From Pseudomonadota bacterium (GTDB taxonomy: Bacteria; SZUA-182; DTGQ01), in assembly GCA_030605265.1 (NCBI GenBank), contig JAUWIR010000254.1:1-6694 (forward strand): a stretch of DNA of 6,694 bases. The letters run 5' to 3'. The notes beneath the pieces were generated by a model. The model saw only the letters and a list, made by a program, of their open reading frames with translations. It did no database searches and was not told where the DNA came from. Numbering within the stretch: position 1 is the first letter of the stretch; every line of letters starts with the position of its first letter. A program made the position numbers and the translations under genes. Of this stretch, positions 5,256 to 6,694 are shown in pieces.

Positions 5256-5273
5256 TAGGTGATAAGGATTATC
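5251..5273 (+). repeat. GGTGATA repeats after the radical SAM stop, with a short hairpin
   Basis: The stop codon is embedded in GGTGATAGGTGATAAGGATT (5251-5270). GATAA-GGA-TTATC (5261-5273) can form a short stem just before the ribosome site AAGGAG (5278-5283) of the next gene. The 13-mer GGTGATAAGGATT (5258-5270) recurs exactly at 6264-6276, just after the next gene's stop. Confidence 0.5.
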
Positions 5274-5289
5274 AGATAAGGAGAAAAAT

Positions 5290-6242
5290 ATGGAATTTGC
5301 TCAAAGATTTTTTGTTTGGATTATGTTCTTGGTGATTTTCAGTTCCTTTTTTGTAATCGTGAAATCCTCTGGATCGGAGTCCTGGGAGAAAGTTGTCGCA
5401 GATGGATTTAATAATACTAAAAATGATTATGCATGGAGCATGGTCACTTTTAGAGACAAATTATACGTTGGGACATTAAATTCATATGGCGGGGCCGAGA
5501 TTTGGTTCACTAGTGATGGAGACCCTACTACGTGGAGGAAAGTCCATGATGATTTTATGCTCTCGAATCGTGGTATACGTTGTTTGATTTCAAATCCCGG
5601 AATCTCCTGGAGCGTTTGAGATTTGGCGCACTAAGGATGGAATTAACTGGAAAAAGGTTGTTGGTTTGGAAGATGCCTATGGGAATGGGATGGGATTCAG
5701 TTTACATGATCCTGAAAATAAGGATAATGATATTGTTACTTCAGTGGTTGTATATGAAAGGGTATCTTTATCTTGGGACAGGGCATGACTATGGAAAGAC
5801 AAGTGTCTGGAGCACATCGGAGGGGTCTGTATGGGCGAAAGTTTTAGATTTTTACAAAATGGGAGAGGAATATAATTACTACGTATGGCGTTTATGGTCT
5901 TTTAAAAATAGATTATTTGTCAGTACCTTAAAGTTAGGTCCTGTAGGGAACCCTGGCGTAACTGGCGGTCAAATATGGTTTTCTTCTACTGGAGATAAAG
6001 GCTCCTTTGAACCACTTGTCCTTAATGGCTTTGATGGAGAAGTTGTGACTATGACTGAAGATTTAGATTTACCCAAGAACTATGGGATTCGCTCTTTTGG
6101 AATCCTCAATGATAGTTTATATGTTGGCACAGCTACAGTTCCAAGTTTTATGGTAACAAAGCCAGAGCGACGTTTCATTAAAACAATTGCCGCTAAAGAC
6201 ATTGGTTGTAAAATCTGGAAAATGATTCCCGATGAGCCATAA
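5290..6242 (+). pseudogene. Secreted beta-propeller-like repeat protein with two frameshifts
   Basis: ATG at 5290 follows AAGGAG with a 6-nt spacer. The N-terminus is a membrane or signal segment (MEFAQRFFVWIMFLVIFSSF). The first frame then carries LYVGT (58-62) and GGAEIW, and stops at 5617-5619. Coding continues in the next frame (GAFEIWRTKDGINWKKV, from about 5588). It shifts again at 5759 into the frame that ends at 6240-6242 (LYLGTGHDYGKTSVW, LFVSTL, GGQIWFSS, LYVGTATVP, GCKIW). The units L-Y/F-V-G/S-T followed by an I/V-W strand and a W-K-V strand look like propeller blades of the exported kind. Dropping one T from GATTTC (5586-5591) and one A from GAAAGGG (5756-5762) restores a 316-residue protein. 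Both changes are in homopolymers, so slippage or sequence error are both possible. It is probably exported, with unknown ligand. It follows the radical SAM gene by 34 nt in the same direction. Confidence 0.8.
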
Positions 6243-6276
6243 AGGTGATGGTGATAAAGTAATGGTGATAAGGATT
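6243..6276 (+). repeat. GGTGAT repeats after the propeller stop
   Basis: Directly after TAA (6240-6242) come AGGTGATGGTGATAAAG and AATGGTGATAAGGATT. The exact 13-mer GGTGATAAGGATT (6264-6276) is shared with the junction after the radical SAM gene (5258-5270), where it also follows a stop codon. This suggests that the two gene ends share an origin by duplication or recombination. The sequence is simple, so independent slippage is possible. Confidence 0.5.
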
Positions 6277-6318
6277 TGCTTTTTAAATGTTCAGCAAAAT
6301 TTAATAAAATAAAATAAA

Positions 6319-6461
6319 ACAGGCTCCTAACATACTATCAAAAATATTGTTATAACTTATTAATTTTATTGACAATAAAATTGGACATTCAAATCAACTC
6401 AAAATCCCTATTAAATCAAGAAACTGAATGTCCAATTATTGAAAAGCTGTAAAGAGCCTGT
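6319..6461. terminator. Nested inverted repeats between convergent genes, probable bidirectional terminator
   Basis: The outer arms ACAGGCTC (6319-6326) and GAGCCTGT (6454-6461) are perfect. The inner arms AATTGGACATTCA (6379-6391) and TGAATGTCCAATT (6425-6437) are a perfect 13-bp pair with a 33-nt loop, and extend with CAATA/TATTG past a 2-nt bulge. On the minus strand the outer stem is followed by TTTATTTTATTTTATT. On the plus strand T-rich DNA follows after AAAAATAA. The position between the convergent propeller and receiver genes fits a two-way transcription end. The nested arms and length also resemble a small MITE-like insertion. Confidence 0.5.
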
Positions 6462-6473
6462 AAAAATAATTTT

Positions 6474-6694
6474 TTATTTTTTTAACTCTTCTATTACCTT
6501 ATGTAATATATTACTCAATTTTTCAATCTCATAAGGTTTAGTAATTACTCCTTTGAAACCATAGTGCTTATAGTCTGCCATGACTGGATCATTTGAATAA
6601 CCGCTTGAAACAATAGCTTTAACTTCGGGGTCTATTTCACGTATTTTTTCAATTGCTTCTCTGCCTCCCATACCTCCCGGTACTGTTAAATCCA
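6474..6694 (-). CDS. Response-regulator receiver domain, C-terminal part (5' end cut by window)
   Basis: The minus strand is open from the right edge to TAA at 6474-6476, giving 72 whole codons. The frame begins with DLTVPGGMGGREAIEKI, whose first Asp (codon 6692-6690) is the expected phosphorylated residue. The conserved Ser follows in AIVSSGYS, and the conserved Lys in ITKPYEIEKL. The chain ends with a final helix (LSNILHKVIEELKK) and then stops, so this receiver is the last domain of its protein. The exact motif style is common in C-terminal receivers of PAS-containing hybrid histidine kinases, which would sit upstream outside the window. A stand-alone receiver cannot be excluded. The ATG at 6671 is internal, not the start. 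Confidence 0.9.
   Translation of the reverse strand, partial: DLTVPGGMGGREAIEKIREIDPEVKAIVSSGYSNDPVMADYKHYGFKGVITKPYEIEKLSNILHKVIEELKK

Overview
The window looks like an accessory, partly decaying stretch of a low-GC Gram-negative chromosome. My best guess is a deltaproteobacterium (Desulfobacterota). The main reason is the receiver domain at the right edge, which has the DLT-PGGMGG / VSSGYS-DPVMA / KPY pattern I associate with hybrid histidine kinases of that group. This is an inference from memory of the family, not from a search.

Layout. (1) Positions 1-344, minus strand: the start of a secreted Gly/Met/Tyr repeat protein, cut by the window edge. (2) Positions 345-1711: a long AT-rich non-coding stretch. 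It holds a 17-bp perfect hairpin placed against a perfect Shine-Dalgarno sequence that has no reading frame behind it, several palindromes, a sigma-54-like promoter match and perhaps the remains of a gene. (3) Positions 1712-2494, plus strand: a second secreted protein, aromatic-rich and free of lysine after its signal peptide; I do not recognise it. (4) Positions 2495-2960: a possible coding remnant and a 15-bp perfect inverted repeat. (5) Positions 2960-3336, minus strand: a zinc-ribbon membrane protein broken by a 2-nt frameshift. (6) Positions 3337-3914: non-coding, with three copies of a GGCTTTTTGGTCAA-type motif, two of which form a long hairpin. (7) Positions 3915-5255, plus strand: a radical SAM protein of the MiaB/RimO methylthiotransferase type without the usual C-terminal TRAM domain. 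(8) Positions 5290-6242, plus strand: a secreted beta-propeller-like repeat protein broken by two single-base frameshifts, both in homopolymer runs. (9) Positions 6319-6461: nested inverted repeats between convergent genes. (10) Positions 6474-6694, minus strand: the C-terminal end of a receiver domain.

How they may relate. The radical SAM gene and the propeller gene lie in the same direction 34 nt apart, so they are probably co-transcribed. The two small secreted proteins at the left diverge from the long non-coding stretch and share an unusual composition (aromatic or Gly-rich, essentially no lysine), which suggests extracellular or envelope roles. No complete known system is visible. The best candidates for something new are the TRAM-less methylthiotransferase-like enzyme, the orphan leader at 549-622, and the Met/Gly/Tyr repeat protein. 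Several genes carry small indels at short repeats or homopolymers, so real decay and sequence error must be separated before calling them dead.
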